A program made the translations under genes and the position numbers. The notes beneath the pieces were generated by a model, which did no database searches, was not told the origin of the DNA, and saw only the letters and a program-made list of their open reading frames with translations. A DNA stretch of 64,000 nucleotides from NCBI GenBank assembly GCA_024275315.1, contig JAJRZK010000026.1, positions 42,501 through 106,500 of the forward strand, in the 5' to 3' direction. Positions 50,315-60,820 of this stretch are shown here, piece by piece (position 1 is the stretch's first letter; each line of letters opens with the position of its first letter). Source of the stretch: Nitrospirota bacterium (GTDB lineage: Bacteria; Nitrospinota_A; UBA7883).

Positions 50315-52774
50315 TTATTTCGCTTTGGGTTTTTTCCTGTTTTTTCCAGTTCTTGCGGCTTTTTTGGCTATCTGTTTCGGTGTTTTTGTAAGCGCCAGTT
50401 TTAACACCTGGTCGGCGGTTTTTGCGATGTGAAATTTTATGGTCCTGCGGATATCAGCCGGGATTTCCACCAGGTCCTTTTTATTCTGCTCGGGGATTAT
50501 GATCTCGTCGATACCGGCCCTTTTGGCCGCCAGCGATTTTTCCTTCAGTCCGCCGATGGGCAGCACTCTTCCACGAAGGGTGATTTCGCCCGTCATAGTG
50601 ATATCGCGCCGGACGGGAACCCCGGTCAGGGCCGATACCAGCGCCGTGGCCATCGTCACCCCCGCCGATGGACCGTCCTTCGGGATGGCTCCAGCCGGGA
50701 CGTGTATATGGATGTCCGTATGGCGTGTGAAATCCGGAGTGACGCCGAAATCCGCGGCGTGTGATCGGATATATGTGACGGCCGCCTGGGCCGATTCTTT
50801 CATCACGTCTCCGAGCTTACCGGTCAGGGTAAGCTTGCCGCCGCCTTTCATCGTGCTCGCTTCCACGTTCATGATCTCACCACCGGCCTGGGTCCACGCG
50901 ACACCGGTCGCCACTCCCACGAGGTTTTTCTCCTGCTCCTTTTCCGGTGTGAATATTCTTACGCCCAGATATTTGGACAGATCCTTTGGCGTGATATCAG
51001 CCTTTTTCCTTTTGCCGATGGCCACGTTGCGAGCCACCTTGCGGCAGATCGTGGCGATTTTTCGCTCCAGGTTGCGCAACCCGGCTTCCCTGGTGTATTG
51101 CTCTATGATTTTCAGGATAGCGTCGTCGCTGAGTTTCATGTGCCTGGTTGTGATGCCATGCTCTTTGAGCTGACGGGGCAGAAGATATTTCCGGGCTATT
51201 TTCAGTTTTTCCTCCCTGGTGTAGCCGGACAATCGGAGCACCTCCATCCGGTCCAGCAGGGCAGAGGGGATGGTGTCGACGATGTTGGCTGTGGTGACGA
51301 ACATGACTTTGGTCAGGTCGAAAGGCACTCCCAGGTAATGATCGACGTAAGCGTGGTTCTGGGCCGGGTCCAGAACCTCCAGCAGGGCGGAGCTGGGGTC
51401 CCCCCTGAAATCCGACCCGAGTTTGTCTATCTCGTCCATCATGAACACCGGATTGGCCGATCCGGCCTGCTTTAGCCCCTGAATAATCCTGCCCGGCAAA
51501 GCTCCGATATATGTGCGCCTGTGGCCACGGATTTCCGCCGCATCACGAACGCCGCCAAGGCTGATACGGATAAATTTACGCCCCAGCGCCCTCGCCAGGG
51601 ATTGACCAAGAGAAGTCTTCCCGACTCCTGGGGGGCCGGTGAAACATAGAATCGGCCCTTTAAGTTGATCTTTAAGCTTCCTGACCGCCAGGTATTCAAT
51701 AATGCGATCCTTGATTTTATCCAGTCCGTAATGATCCTCGTCGAGGACCTTCTGCGCAAGTTTGAGGTCCAGGTTATCCTTGGTAAAAGCGCTCCAGGGC
51801 ATTTCCACCATCCATTCAAGGTATGTGCGAACAGTGGTGGCTTCGGCGGAGTCCGTATGCATCCTGGACAGGCGGTTAAGCTGTTTTATGGCCTCGTCCT
51901 TTACTTCTTTGGACATACCCGCGTTTTCAATTTTTTCGCGGAACTCGTTTATCTCCTCGGTTTTTTCGTCAATGTCCCCGAGTTCTTTTTGTATGGCCTT
52001 GAGCTGTTCGCGCAGATAATACTCCCTTTGCGTCTTGGTCATCTCCTCCTGGGCCTCGCTTTGGATCTTCCTCTGCATGCCCATCAGTTCGATTTCCCTG
52101 TTCAAAAGCTCAGATACCCTGCGTAGCCTTACGGCGGGGGAGGTTATTTCCAGTATCGCCTGCGCGTCCGCCACCTTGAGCCCAAGGTTCGACGCCACCA
52201 GATCCGCCAACCTGCCGGGGTCAGTTATGTTTTCGGCGATTACAAGGATGTCGGGAGAGATGGGTTTGCCCAGGTTTACAAGCGACTCGATTTGCATCCG
52301 GACGTTTCGTATCATCGCTTCATGCTTGAGCTCTGCCGTGGAGCCTTTTTTCCGTTGCTCCACTTCTTGTTCGACGATTCTTTTTAGCCCGGCGAAGTAA
52401 TACGGCGTTTTCTGTTTATATCCGGTGACCCTGGCCTTGGCCAGGCCTTGTACCAGTATTTTCATCCGGTTATCCGGCAGTTTTAACATGCGGATCACCA
52501 TCGCTACGGTTCCCACTTTGTGCAGATCCTCTGGTTCCGGGTTTTCAACCTCCGGATCCTTCTGCGATATGAGCATCATCATCCTGTCCGCCCCAAGCGC
52601 GGCGTTTACGGCGTTTTTGGATATTGGCCTGCCAACAAAAAGCGGGAGCACCATAAACGGGAAGACGACGATATCACGAACGGGAAGAACCGGAAGCTGG
52701 TCCGGAATTTTAAAGTCCTCCGAGATGTCCTGAATCAGGCCCGTCTCATCTACAACATCCATTTTGTCTGCCAC
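50315..52774 (-). CDS. lon: ATP-dependent protease Lon
   Basis: 819 aa; [45 protein letters not shown], catalytic [15 protein letters not shown]. Confidence 0.97.
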   Translation of the reverse strand: MADKMDVVDETGLIQDISEDFKIPDQLPVLPVRDIVVFPFMVLPLFVGRPISKNAVNAALGADRMMMLISQKDPEVENPEPEDLHKVGTVAMVIRMLKLPDNRMKILVQGLAKARVTGYKQKTPYYFAGLKRIVEQEVEQRKKGSTAELKHEAMIRNVRMQIESLVNLGKPISPDILVIAENITDPGRLADLVASNLGLKVADAQAILEITSPAVRLRRVSELLNREIELMGMQRKIQSEAQEEMTKTQREYYLREQLKAIQKELGDIDEKTEEINEFREKIENAGMSKEVKDEAIKQLNRLSRMHTDSAEATTVRTYLEWMVEMPWSAFTKDNLDLKLAQKVLDEDHYGLDKIKDRIIEYLAVRKLKDQLKGPILCFTGPPGVGKTSLGQSLARALGRKFIRISLGGVRDAAEIRGHRRTYIGALPGRIIQGLKQAGSANPVFMMDEIDKLGSDFRGDPSSALLEVLDPAQNHAYVDHYLGVPFDLTKVMFVTTANIVDTIPSALLDRMEVLRLSGYTREEKLKIARKYLLPRQLKEHGITTRHMKLSDDAILKIIEQYTREAGLRNLERKIATICRKVARNVAIGKRKKADITPKDLSKYLGVRIFTPEKEQEKNLVGVATGVAWTQAGGEIMNVEASTMKGGGKLTLTGKLGDVMKESAQAAVTYIRSHAADFGVTPDFTRHTDIHIHVPAGAIPKDGPSAGVTMATALVSALTGVPVRRDITMTGEITLRGRVLPIGGLKEKSLAAKRAGIDEIIIPEQNKKDLVEIPADIRRTIKFHIAKTADQVLKLALTKTPKQIAKKAARTGKNRKKPKAK

Positions 52775-52778
52775 GTTA

Positions 52779-53234
52779 TTACTCTTCTGTTTCCTTGATG
52801 GGTATCTGGCGTATGGATTTGCGCCTGTCGGTTAATTTGGGCATTGTAACGATCAACACTCCCTTGGTGTAAACGCAACCCACATTGTCCTGGGCCACTA
52901 CCGCGGGTATCTTGAGCAGACGCTTGAAAGGACCAAAGCATCTTTCCATACACAGGTAATTCGGCTTTTCCCCGGAGCCGGGAGCGTCGCGTTTGACACC
53001 TTCTATGATAATCCAATCCTCGCTGATCCTGACGCTGACATCTGCGATATTGACACCGGGCAGGTCTATTTCAACCTTGATACTGACGGAAGTCTCAAAA
53101 ACATCCATGGGCACAAACCTGGTCTCACCCAGAATGCTGTCCCGATCGCGCATGACGCCGCGGGGAACACCTGGCTGGTCATCGAATGAATAGGCCGGAT
53201 GAACCAAAGTTATTTTCTTGCCCTCGGAACCCAT
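52779..53234 (-). CDS. small heat-shock protein, Hsp20/alpha-crystallin family
   Basis: 151 aa; [32 protein letters not shown]...[14 protein letters not shown]...[11 protein letters not shown]; 5 nt upstream of lon. Confidence 0.9.
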   Translation of the reverse strand: MGSEGKKITLVHPAYSFDDQPGVPRGVMRDRDSILGETRFVPMDVFETSVSIKVEIDLPGVNIADVSVRISEDWIIIEGVKRDAPGSGEKPNYLCMERCFGPFKRLLKIPAVVAQDNVGCVYTKGVLIVTMPKLTDRRKSIRQIPIKETEE

Positions 53235-53355
53235 GATTTCCTGATAAAAGTAACAGGTGTCGGCTTTGTGTTGTTATGGGAATTGTAGCACAGCCGAAAC
53301 AGGCTATCTAATTAAAGGGTGACCGGACAGGAAGAAGTGGCTATGGTCAAAAAGG

Positions 53356-54222
53356 TCAGAGTTTAATACCGGAAAGATAGTTTCTAAAACTTGGCCCCAA
53401 CTCCGGGTTGCGCAGAGCGCATTCCACGGTCGCCTTGAGAAACCCCAGTTTGTCCCCCGCGTCATAACGTTTACCTTCGAATTCGTATCCATAAATTTTC
53501 GAATCGGCCAGCATCATGTTCAACGCCGAGGTTAGCTGGATTTCACCGTTGGCGTCCGGCTCGGTCTTGTCGATATAGTCGAAAATCTCCGGTGTCAGAA
53601 TATATCTTCCGATTATGGCCAGGTTCGAGGGAGCCTGATCCACTGACGGTTTTTCCACCATGCTTTTCACCCTGCTCAGGCGTTGCTCCACCTGTTCCGA
53701 TTCGATTATCCCGTATGATGACACCTTGTCCTCAGGTACGCGCTCCACCGCCAGCACGGTCGATTCCATCTTGTCGGCGATCTGGCCCAGCTGGCCAATC
53801 ACCGGTTTGTTCACGGAATGTATTATGTCGTCACCTAGCAACACCGCGAACGGCTGGTCATCGACAAGATTGCGGGCCCTGGCGATGGCGTGTCCGAGCC
53901 CTTTGGGCTCTTTTTGCCTGATATAGGAAAAGTCGCACATATCGGATATTTTCCGGATCATCTCAAGCCGGGTTGAATCATTCTTGCTTTCCAGCAGAAG
54001 CTCCAGCTCCACGGAACGGTCGAAATGGTCTTCAATGGCGTTTTTGTTCCGTCCTGTGACCATGATTATCTCGGTAATCCCCGATTCAACCGCTTCTTCG
54101 ACAACATACTGGATCAGCGGTTTGTCGACCAGCGGCAGCATTTCCTTTGGCGAAGCTTTGGTGGCGGGAAGGAACCGGGTACCCATTCCGGCGACGGGGA
54201 ACACGGCTTTCATAATTTTCAT
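53356..54222 (-). CDS. galU: UTP--glucose-1-phosphate uridylyltransferase
   Basis: 288 aa; KAVFPVAGMGTRFLPATKASPKEMLPLVDKPLIQYVVEEAVESGI. Confidence 0.97.
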   Translation of the reverse strand: MKIMKAVFPVAGMGTRFLPATKASPKEMLPLVDKPLIQYVVEEAVESGITEIIMVTGRNKNAIEDHFDRSVELELLLESKNDSTRLEMIRKISDMCDFSYIRQKEPKGLGHAIARARNLVDDQPFAVLLGDDIIHSVNKPVIGQLGQIADKMESTVLAVERVPEDKVSSYGIIESEQVEQRLSRVKSMVEKPSVDQAPSNLAIIGRYILTPEIFDYIDKTEPDANGEIQLTSALNMMLADSKIYGYEFEGKRYDAGDKLGFLKATVECALRNPELGPSFRNYLSGIKL

Positions 54223-54439
54223 GGCAATTCAAATTCAATTAAAAGATATCATCGAAGTGGTGTGAATGTATCTAATCCCGGAGTGAAAGTCAATAATGGC
54301 GAAGCTGTTTCATCGCTCCTTGCGGTTTCATCCGGCTGGTTGTAGAATGGTCGCAATTCAGGTGGGCGGCCATGCCGGGGAGATTAATTTTGAGTCATTC
54401 ATATATCAAAAAGGTTAGAGGCTCCCTGTAATATCCAAA

Positions 54440-55783
54440 ATGAGTAAATTTCGCAAATCCTTGATCGTCCTGGCCTGCTTTGCGTCAATCACGCTGGCGC
54501 TCACACCCGCGCACAGCGCATCCACGGTCAAAGTTGGGATAGTCCTGCCGATAACAGGCAAGCACGCCAAGTTCGGCGAAATTGAAAAGCTGTCGTTTGA
54601 AATGGCCGCCGATGAAATAAATAAAAACGGTGGAATAAACGGCCATCTTATGGAGTTGATTATTGAAGACACTACCGGCAAGCCGGACGTGGGCCGCTCT
54701 GCGGCGGAAAAGCTTATTACCCACGACCGGGTGGTCATACTGGGTGGTGGTTACAGCTCTTCGGTGACCGCCGCCATTGCAGGTGTGGCGATCAACAACG
54801 GGTTTCCTTTCCTGGTCAACACCGGTTCCGCCGACATTATCACACAACCCACCGCGCATACCCCGAGCGGCAAACGGATAAACCGGCTTTTAAAAGAGCT
54901 TGCCGGCGCAAATGATCCTGCGAAGATCGTCAAACTCAAAGAGAAAATAGTTGTTCTTCAAAAGCGGGCCGACAGGGAAGTGGAGATGATATTACCCCGT
55001 TACGCTATTTTCCGCCTGAATCCCCCTGTCAGCGAATTCGCCGACGGTCTTAAAAGCTTTTTGTCGGAAGTTGTAAAACCTGAAACGGCCGTGATACTCC
55101 ACGAGAACAGCTTGTTTGGAACCAGAGGCGCGGCGGCGTTCGCCAAAAGCGCAAAACAGATCGGAACAAAGGTTCTGTTCACGGAGAGCTATGACTCCGG
55201 CGCTATTGATTTTAAGCCATTGATGGCCAAGGTCAAAAGCGCCAACCCGGACCTTGTTTATATGGTTTCGTATATTCTGGACGCATCATTGCTGATGAAC
55301 CAGTCGATGGAGTTACAACTCAACCCGAAACTCTTCGCAGGCGCGGCGGCTGGGTTTACTTTGCCGGAATTTCGGAAAACCGCTGGTGTCGCGTCCGAAA
55401 AAGTCGTATCGGCGACGTTGTGGCACCAGTCGCTCCCGTTTCCCGGGAGCAGAGAGTATTTTGACAAGTTCAGGGCCATGTATGGAAGAGACACGGAATA
55501 CCATGGCGCCGAAGCGTACGCCGCCGCGTTCGTGATCGCCGACGCCTTGAGGCGGGCGAAATCCCATTCACCGTCAGATATAAAAAAAGCTCTTAAACAA
55601 ACGGATATGATGACCGTCTTCGGGCCTGTCAAGTTCATATCCTATGGTAGGAAAATCCACCAGAACAAGCTTGACACATACGTAGTACAATGGATAGATG
55701 GCAAGCTGGAAATTATCTGGCCGCCTAAACTGGCGAAAAAAAAATACGTTTTCCCGATAAACTGGATCAAGGAACGGCAATAA
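54440..55783 (+). CDS. ABC transporter substrate-binding protein, Leu/Ile/Val (LivK) family
   Basis: 447 aa; signal peptide, KVGIVLPITGKHAKFGEIEKLSFEMAADEINKNGGINGHLMELIIEDT. Confidence 0.92.
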   Translation: MSKFRKSLIVLACFASITLALTPAHSASTVKVGIVLPITGKHAKFGEIEKLSFEMAADEINKNGGINGHLMELIIEDTTGKPDVGRSAAEKLITHDRVVILGGGYSSSVTAAIAGVAINNGFPFLVNTGSADIITQPTAHTPSGKRINRLLKELAGANDPAKIVKLKEKIVVLQKRADREVEMILPRYAIFRLNPPVSEFADGLKSFLSEVVKPETAVILHENSLFGTRGAAAFAKSAKQIGTKVLFTESYDSGAIDFKPLMAKVKSANPDLVYMVSYILDASLLMNQSMELQLNPKLFAGAAAGFTLPEFRKTAGVASEKVVSATLWHQSLPFPGSREYFDKFRAMYGRDTEYHGAEAYAAAFVIADALRRAKSHSPSDIKKALKQTDMMTVFGPVKFISYGRKIHQNKLDTYVVQWIDGKLEIIWPPKLAKKKYVFPINWIKERQ

Positions 55784-55972
55784 AGACGCGAAGGCTCCCC
55801 CGGCCGCCATGGATAAAAAAGCGGAACCGATGAAACAACCCTTTCGGAGCGGTATCCGAGTTGTTGATAGTTTAATCGTAATTACTCCGATTATGAAATG
55901 CTTGACGAACACGCAACAGCCGGGCTGGTAGTGTTCTGGTCGATATCAACAAGGATTTTGTGGGGAATGATT

Positions 55973-56110
55973 ATGCGTAATAAATTGCTGTTGTTAGTAT
56001 TTTTAATGTTGATGATTTTATCCATGATAATAGGGTGCGCAACTGGTCAACATTCAGTCTCCCGTAAAGGCAGAGTAGGTGGCAACAACCCTGTTGCGAA
56101 TCATCGGTGA
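55973..56110 (+). CDS. tiny lipoprotein (45 aa precursor, ~24 aa mature)
   Basis: MRNKLLLLVFLMLMILSMIIGC|ATGQHSVSRKGRVGGNNPVANHR: hydrophobic signal and lipobox IIGC; GGGG SD-like upstream. Confidence 0.65.
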   Translation: MRNKLLLLVFLMLMILSMIIGCATGQHSVSRKGRVGGNNPVANHR

Positions 56111-56218
56111 GGAGCATAAGCCTGCGCGGTGACACAACAAATACGCGCCGTGTCTGGGGGAGGGGTTTTAAGCGCCCAAACGGCCCGGGCCGGAGGAGTG
56201 TTGGTTGCGGTAAATTCG

Positions 56219-57676
56219 TTATAGTGTAAGCTGAACCGTTTTATTCCAGTCGTGTTGTACACCTTCGACTTGGACACCGGTCAGATACCGCTCTTTGCCT
56301 ATATTTTTCGACCATACGCAACTAACGGAAAACATCATTTCCTCGGCGTCATGGGACGAAATGATGGACCTGCATACGTATCGTTTTCCGTTTTCGGGCT
56401 TGAAATTCACAACGCCGCGAAGCCCCGTTTTGCTGATATCCTCCACCGCAAACGTCAGCCACCGCTGGTCTACCAGGATCTCCATCGATCGTATACCGCA
56501 TGGTTTTCGGCTTGCAAGTAACCGGGTAAAGCTCCGGAACGAAGACCGTTTTTCTCTATATATGGTCTTTGCTCTCTCATCCAGCCGGGATGAGCCATGG
56601 CACACCCTGTTGCGACCGCTGCGTTTTGCGGCCAGCAGACGGTTATCGGCAAGAGCCATCAAACCATCGGCGGTCTGGACGTCTTCGGACAAGGACGCCA
56701 CACCCGCTGACATGGTAATCTTGATCGGGAATCCGTCCACCAGCCCTACGGAAAGCTTGCGCTCCACGGCGCTGCGAAGTTTCTCCGCGGATAAGACCGC
56801 CTCTTTCACATCCGCTCCCGGTAGCAACACGGCGAACTCTTCACCGCCATACCGGGCGCACACATCACCTTGTCTTGTATTGTCGCGCAACAGGCGGGCG
56901 ACTTCCCGCAATACATCATCCCCCGCCGCATGGCCGTAGGTGTCGTTGACGGTCTTGAAAAAATCCAGGTCCAGAAAGATCAACGACAGTGGGGCCATGG
57001 ATCTGCGGGCTTTGCTGATTTCCTTTTCGACCGCTTCTTTGTAATACCGGCGCGAATAGAGCATTGTAAGCTCGTCGGTGATCGCTATCTGCTGGGCGGC
57101 GCGGAGAAGTCTGGAGTTTTCCAGCGCCAAGGCGATGTTCCGTGCGGCGGCGTTGTAAAGGGGTGTCTCGTTGACGGAGATAGTTCCCGGTTCGGGTTTG
57201 TGCACGTTAAAAACGCCGATGACCTTTTTTTGTCCCGTCAACAGCGGTGTGGAATAAAACGAACCGATCCGGATCTGATCCGTTTTGTAATTGAGAAATT
57301 GGTTGTCCTTCGATACGTCTGGCGCCAGCGCTGGTTTTCCTGTCTTGGCCACCATGCCGCATATACCCTCTCCTAACTTGAAGGTGACATTGCCTACGGC
57401 GTCCGTCACTAATCCGCTCGCTTTCCAGATGGAAAGGGTTTCACCCGAGTCGTCCAGTAGCATGATGGAAAAATGATCCACTCCCAGACATTCTTCCAGT
57501 ATCCGGTCCGCTTTGTTGAACAGGTTATCGATGTCAATGGTTTCGTTAAGCTGTTTGCTCAACGTATAAAGTGCGCAGATTTCGATCAAACGCTCGGCAA
57601 GCGCGGCGCTCTGGCGCTTGGTAAGGTCCACTACATCGTCATCGAATTCCGTGATCAAGGGATTTTTGGATGACAT
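56219..57676 (-). CDS. GAF-GGDEF diguanylate cyclase with C-terminal PilZ-like domain
   Basis: GAF (GEGICGMVAKTGKPALAPDVSKDNQF), GGEEF active site (ARYGGEEFAVLLPGA), C-term VEDISKTGLRGVVNF. Start set to ATG 57676 (MSSKNPLITEF). Confidence 0.9.
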   Translation of the reverse strand: MSSKNPLITEFDDDVVDLTKRQSAALAERLIEICALYTLSKQLNETIDIDNLFNKADRILEECLGVDHFSIMLLDDSGETLSIWKASGLVTDAVGNVTFKLGEGICGMVAKTGKPALAPDVSKDNQFLNYKTDQIRIGSFYSTPLLTGQKKVIGVFNVHKPEPGTISVNETPLYNAAARNIALALENSRLLRAAQQIAITDELTMLYSRRYYKEAVEKEISKARRSMAPLSLIFLDLDFFKTVNDTYGHAAGDDVLREVARLLRDNTRQGDVCARYGGEEFAVLLPGADVKEAVLSAEKLRSAVERKLSVGLVDGFPIKITMSAGVASLSEDVQTADGLMALADNRLLAAKRSGRNRVCHGSSRLDERAKTIYREKRSSFRSFTRLLASRKPCGIRSMEILVDQRWLTFAVEDISKTGLRGVVNFKPENGKRYVCRSIISSHDAEEMMFSVSCVWSKNIGKERYLTGVQVEGVQHDWNKTVQLTL

Positions 57677-57852
57677 GATCTGTTGCAATCTCGCAAACTC
57701 AAAGATATTTGACGCGTTTCGTAAAGGCGGAATTATAACCTTGGCAATTGAAAGTGTCAATATAATTTTCAGGACATAGTGTAGGCAATGCACATCTAAT
57801 AAACGATAGAATAAAAATAGTGCATATAATTATTTTCATATCTATATATAGT

Positions 57853-57870
57853 GTAAAAACTTGTTTTTAC
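57853..57870. promoter_or_regulatory. palindrome GTAAAAAC-TT-GTTTTTAC in divergent GGDEF/liv intergenic region
   Basis: Perfect 8-2-8 inverted repeat in AT-rich DNA between divergently transcribed genes. Confidence 0.45.
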
Positions 57871-58144
57871 TTCCGACCATGAAAATATCAAGCGGAGAGG
57901 TAATGTCGGCTATTTAGCGACAAAGGGTAAGGATTTTGAACGTTATAGCCGCTGATATTAATTCCATTGGCATGGTTTTCTCCATGTAAAAAGATTTGGT
58001 GATAGTGACAATTGCCATATGTGGCATGATACACTCGATCAACTTTGGGCATACAATATATAGCCAACCGGCGTCAACAAACGGGCGCATGTATGGAATC
58101 CGCCGAAACTGAAGCTTTTTGCTGGACCTCATAAACGGTAAAAC

Positions 58145-59020
58145 ATGGAATTGTTGTTGCAAACCCTGGTCTCCGGTTTCCTGAAAGGTGGCCTTTACGC
58201 CCTTATCGGGATAGGGATGACCCTTATCATGGGTGTCATGGGGATCATCAATCTGGCCCATGGCCAGCTTATGATGGTGAGCATGTACATCACGTACTCA
58301 CTGTTCGCTCTGTTCGGTGTGGATCCCTACGTTTCCCTGGCCGTCAGCGTGCCTGCGATTTTCATTCTCGGTGTCGCCATCCAAAAGTTTTTTCTAAACC
58401 CTTTGATGAAAATCGACACCATACTTCCGGAAAACCAGGTGCTGATGACTGTGGGCATCGGGATGGCGCTCACTGAAATCATGCGGTTTATTTTCACATC
58501 CGACTACAAATCCATACAAACATCTTATTCCAAGACAACCCTGCTCATGGGAAACATATCGTTCAGCCTGCCGTTGCTTATCGATTTTTTTATCGCCGTA
58601 ATACTGACAGGCGCTCTGTTTTATTTCCTTAAACACACAGATACAGGCAGGTCCATACGGGCCACCGCCCAGGACAGGGATGCGGCCATTCTGATGGGGG
58701 TAAACGCCGAGAGGATAACCTCCATCACGTTTGGTCTCGGGGCGGGGCTGGTCGCGGCGGCGGGGACAATGCTGATGCCTGTTTTTTACCTGTTCCCGGA
58801 TATAGGGGGGCCGTTTACCCGCAAGGCTTTTGTTATATGTATTCTTGGCGGGCTCGGTTCCTCGGTTGGGGCCATTTTCGGAGGGATCACGCTGGGGCTG
58901 GTGGAGGCCTTCGGGGCTACCTATATCGGGATGGAGTTTGCGGACATGATAGGGCTGATAATATTCTTCCTGGTGCTGTTAGTGCTACCGGGCGGGCTAA
59001 AACGGATAACAGGGATGTGA
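58145..59020 (+). CDS. branched-chain amino acid-type ABC transporter permease (LivH family)
   Basis: 291 aa; GLYALIGIGMTLIMGVMGIINLAHGQLMM, ATAQDRDAAILMGVNAERI. Confidence 0.95.
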   Translation: MELLLQTLVSGFLKGGLYALIGIGMTLIMGVMGIINLAHGQLMMVSMYITYSLFALFGVDPYVSLAVSVPAIFILGVAIQKFFLNPLMKIDTILPENQVLMTVGIGMALTEIMRFIFTSDYKSIQTSYSKTTLLMGNISFSLPLLIDFFIAVILTGALFYFLKHTDTGRSIRATAQDRDAAILMGVNAERITSITFGLGAGLVAAAGTMLMPVFYLFPDIGGPFTRKAFVICILGGLGSSVGAIFGGITLGLVEAFGATYIGMEFADMIGLIIFFLVLLVLPGGLKRITGM

Positions 59021-59027
59021 CAACCCC

Positions 59028-60095
59028 ATGGACCCCGGTGTGAAGAAAACAGCCATTTTTGCTTTGCTGGTTTTGTTTGTGTCGGCGCCCCTGTTTGTAA
59101 AAAACGATTACTTTTTACATTTGATGATCCTCGCGTTCATGTGGGTGGTTATAGGTTCGGCCTGGAACCTTCTGGCCGGGTATACGGGGCAGGTGCTGTT
59201 TGGTGTAGCCGCGTTTTTTGGAACGGGCGCATATACTTCCGGACTGCTGGTCAACCACCTGGGCTGGTCGGCGTGGTGGGGGCTTCCTTTGGGGGGCGTT
59301 ACCGCTGTTATCCTGGCTTTTCCCTTCGGCTGGATATGTTTCCGTTTGCGCGGGGCGTATTTCGCGCTGGCCACACTGGCGCTGAACGAGGTGATGCGCC
59401 ATGTCGCAACCATTTGGGAGTCATTGACAGACGGGATGGCCGGGATAATGATATTGCAGACTTTTTACGCTCCCATCACCACGCCTCTGGGGATTTTATC
59501 CTCAAAAACGCCATACTACTTCATATCATTTGTCATGGCCGCGCTCTCCATAGCATGCGTTATCCTGGTGACAAGATCGAAGCTGGGATATTATCTCCTG
59601 TCGATACGGGAAGACCAGGACGCGGCGGAAAGCCTTGGCATAAACACCAGATTATACAAAATGATATCGCTAAGCGTTACCGCCGCGCTGTCCGGAGTCG
59701 CGGGGGGATTTTTCACCAACTACATGGGGTTTATAGACCCGGAAACCGTTTTTTCCCTGCACGATATTTCAATCATGGCGATACTGGTGGGGATCGTGGG
59801 GGGAGTGGGGACGGTGTACGGACCTGCCGTTGGGGCGTTTATCATGGTGATTGTCCAGGAAATGTTCAGAACGGGTGTGTTTGGGTTGCTCTCCTCGCTC
59901 GCCGAAGGAACCGGCTCCGGGGCCATTATCACTCTCGAAAAGCACATTTCCTCCGCCCATGTGCTGATGTTCGGGATTCTGGTGGTTCTTGTAATCAGGT
60001 TCATGCCCAATGGCGTTGTGGGGGATTGGGGCAAGGTGGCGGCTCTGGTTACGCCCTGCAGAAGAGCGAACATGCGGCAGGAGGCCGGAGAGTGA
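59028..60095 (+). CDS. branched-chain amino acid-type ABC transporter permease (LivM family)
   Basis: 355 aa; WNLLAGYTGQVLFGVAAFFGTGAYTSGLL, IREDQDAAESLGINTRLYKM. Confidence 0.95.
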   Translation: MDPGVKKTAIFALLVLFVSAPLFVKNDYFLHLMILAFMWVVIGSAWNLLAGYTGQVLFGVAAFFGTGAYTSGLLVNHLGWSAWWGLPLGGVTAVILAFPFGWICFRLRGAYFALATLALNEVMRHVATIWESLTDGMAGIMILQTFYAPITTPLGILSSKTPYYFISFVMAALSIACVILVTRSKLGYYLLSIREDQDAAESLGINTRLYKMISLSVTAALSGVAGGFFTNYMGFIDPETVFSLHDISIMAILVGIVGGVGTVYGPAVGAFIMVIVQEMFRTGVFGLLSSLAEGTGSGAIITLEKHISSAHVLMFGILVVLVIRFMPNGVVGDWGKVAALVTPCRRANMRQEAGE

Positions 60096-60820
60096 GTTTT
60101 TTCAAAGTCGAAAGCGTTGTAAAGCGGTTCGGTGGACTTGCCGCCGTGGATAATGTGAGTTTCGAAGTGGAAAAGGGGGACATTTTTGGCCTGATAGGGC
60201 CGAACGGCTCCGGCAAAACGACAATTTTCAACCTCATATCGGGATTCATAAAACCCGATTCCGGTTCCATCAATTTCAAAGGGCGGCGCATCGACGGATT
60301 GAAGACGCACAAGATATGCCATCTTGGGATAGGCAGAACGTTCCAGGTGGTCAAGCCGTTAAAAAGGATGACCGTGCTGGACAACGTCATGGCCGCGGCG
60401 TATAGACGGGCCAACACCAAAAATCATGCGAGAAGCATCGCCATGGAGACCGTGGAATTCTGCGGATTGGGAGGCCGGGCGGATCATCTTTCCGGCAAGT
60501 TGACCCTGGGCGACAGGAAACGGCTGGAGATCGCCCGGGCGCTTGCGACCGGGCCGGAGTTGCTTTTGCTGGACGAGACATTCGCCGGGTTCAATCCGAC
60601 GGAGGTGAATGAGGCGATAAAGCTGGTGGAAAAAATAAATTCCAGCGGAGTGACTATTATTATAGTTGAGCATATCATGAAAGTGATAATGAGCATATCC
60701 GGCACAATACATGCCATCAACTTCGGCAAAACAATAACGCAGGGGACACCAGCCGATGTGGCGGCGCATCGAGGTGTGATAGAAGCCTATCTCGGGGAGC
60801 CTGGCGATGCTCAAGGTTGA
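60092..60820 (+). CDS. branched-chain amino acid-type ABC transporter ATP-binding protein (LivG family)
   Basis: GPNGSGKTTIFNLISGFIKPDSGSI, LGIGRTFQVVKPLKRMTVLDNVM, LLLDETFAGFNPTE. GTG at 60092 overlaps the livM stop; track ORF (59141) starts upstream in the wrong gene. Confidence 0.95.
   Translation: MSFFKVESVVKRFGGLAAVDNVSFEVEKGDIFGLIGPNGSGKTTIFNLISGFIKPDSGSINFKGRRIDGLKTHKICHLGIGRTFQVVKPLKRMTVLDNVMAAAYRRANTKNHARSIAMETVEFCGLGGRADHLSGKLTLGDRKRLEIARALATGPELLLLDETFAGFNPTEVNEAIKLVEKINSSGVTIIIVEHIMKVIMSISGTIHAINFGKTITQGTPADVAAHRGVIEAYLGEPGDAQG

Noticed and set aside
57914-58261. 115-aa minus ORF upstream of livH
   Set aside because: Partly antisense to livH and in AT-rich promoter DNA; no convincing start signals.
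59141-60091. N-terminal ~317 codons of the 559-aa ORF 59141..60820
   Set aside because: Out-of-frame read through livM; the real livG starts at GTG 60092.
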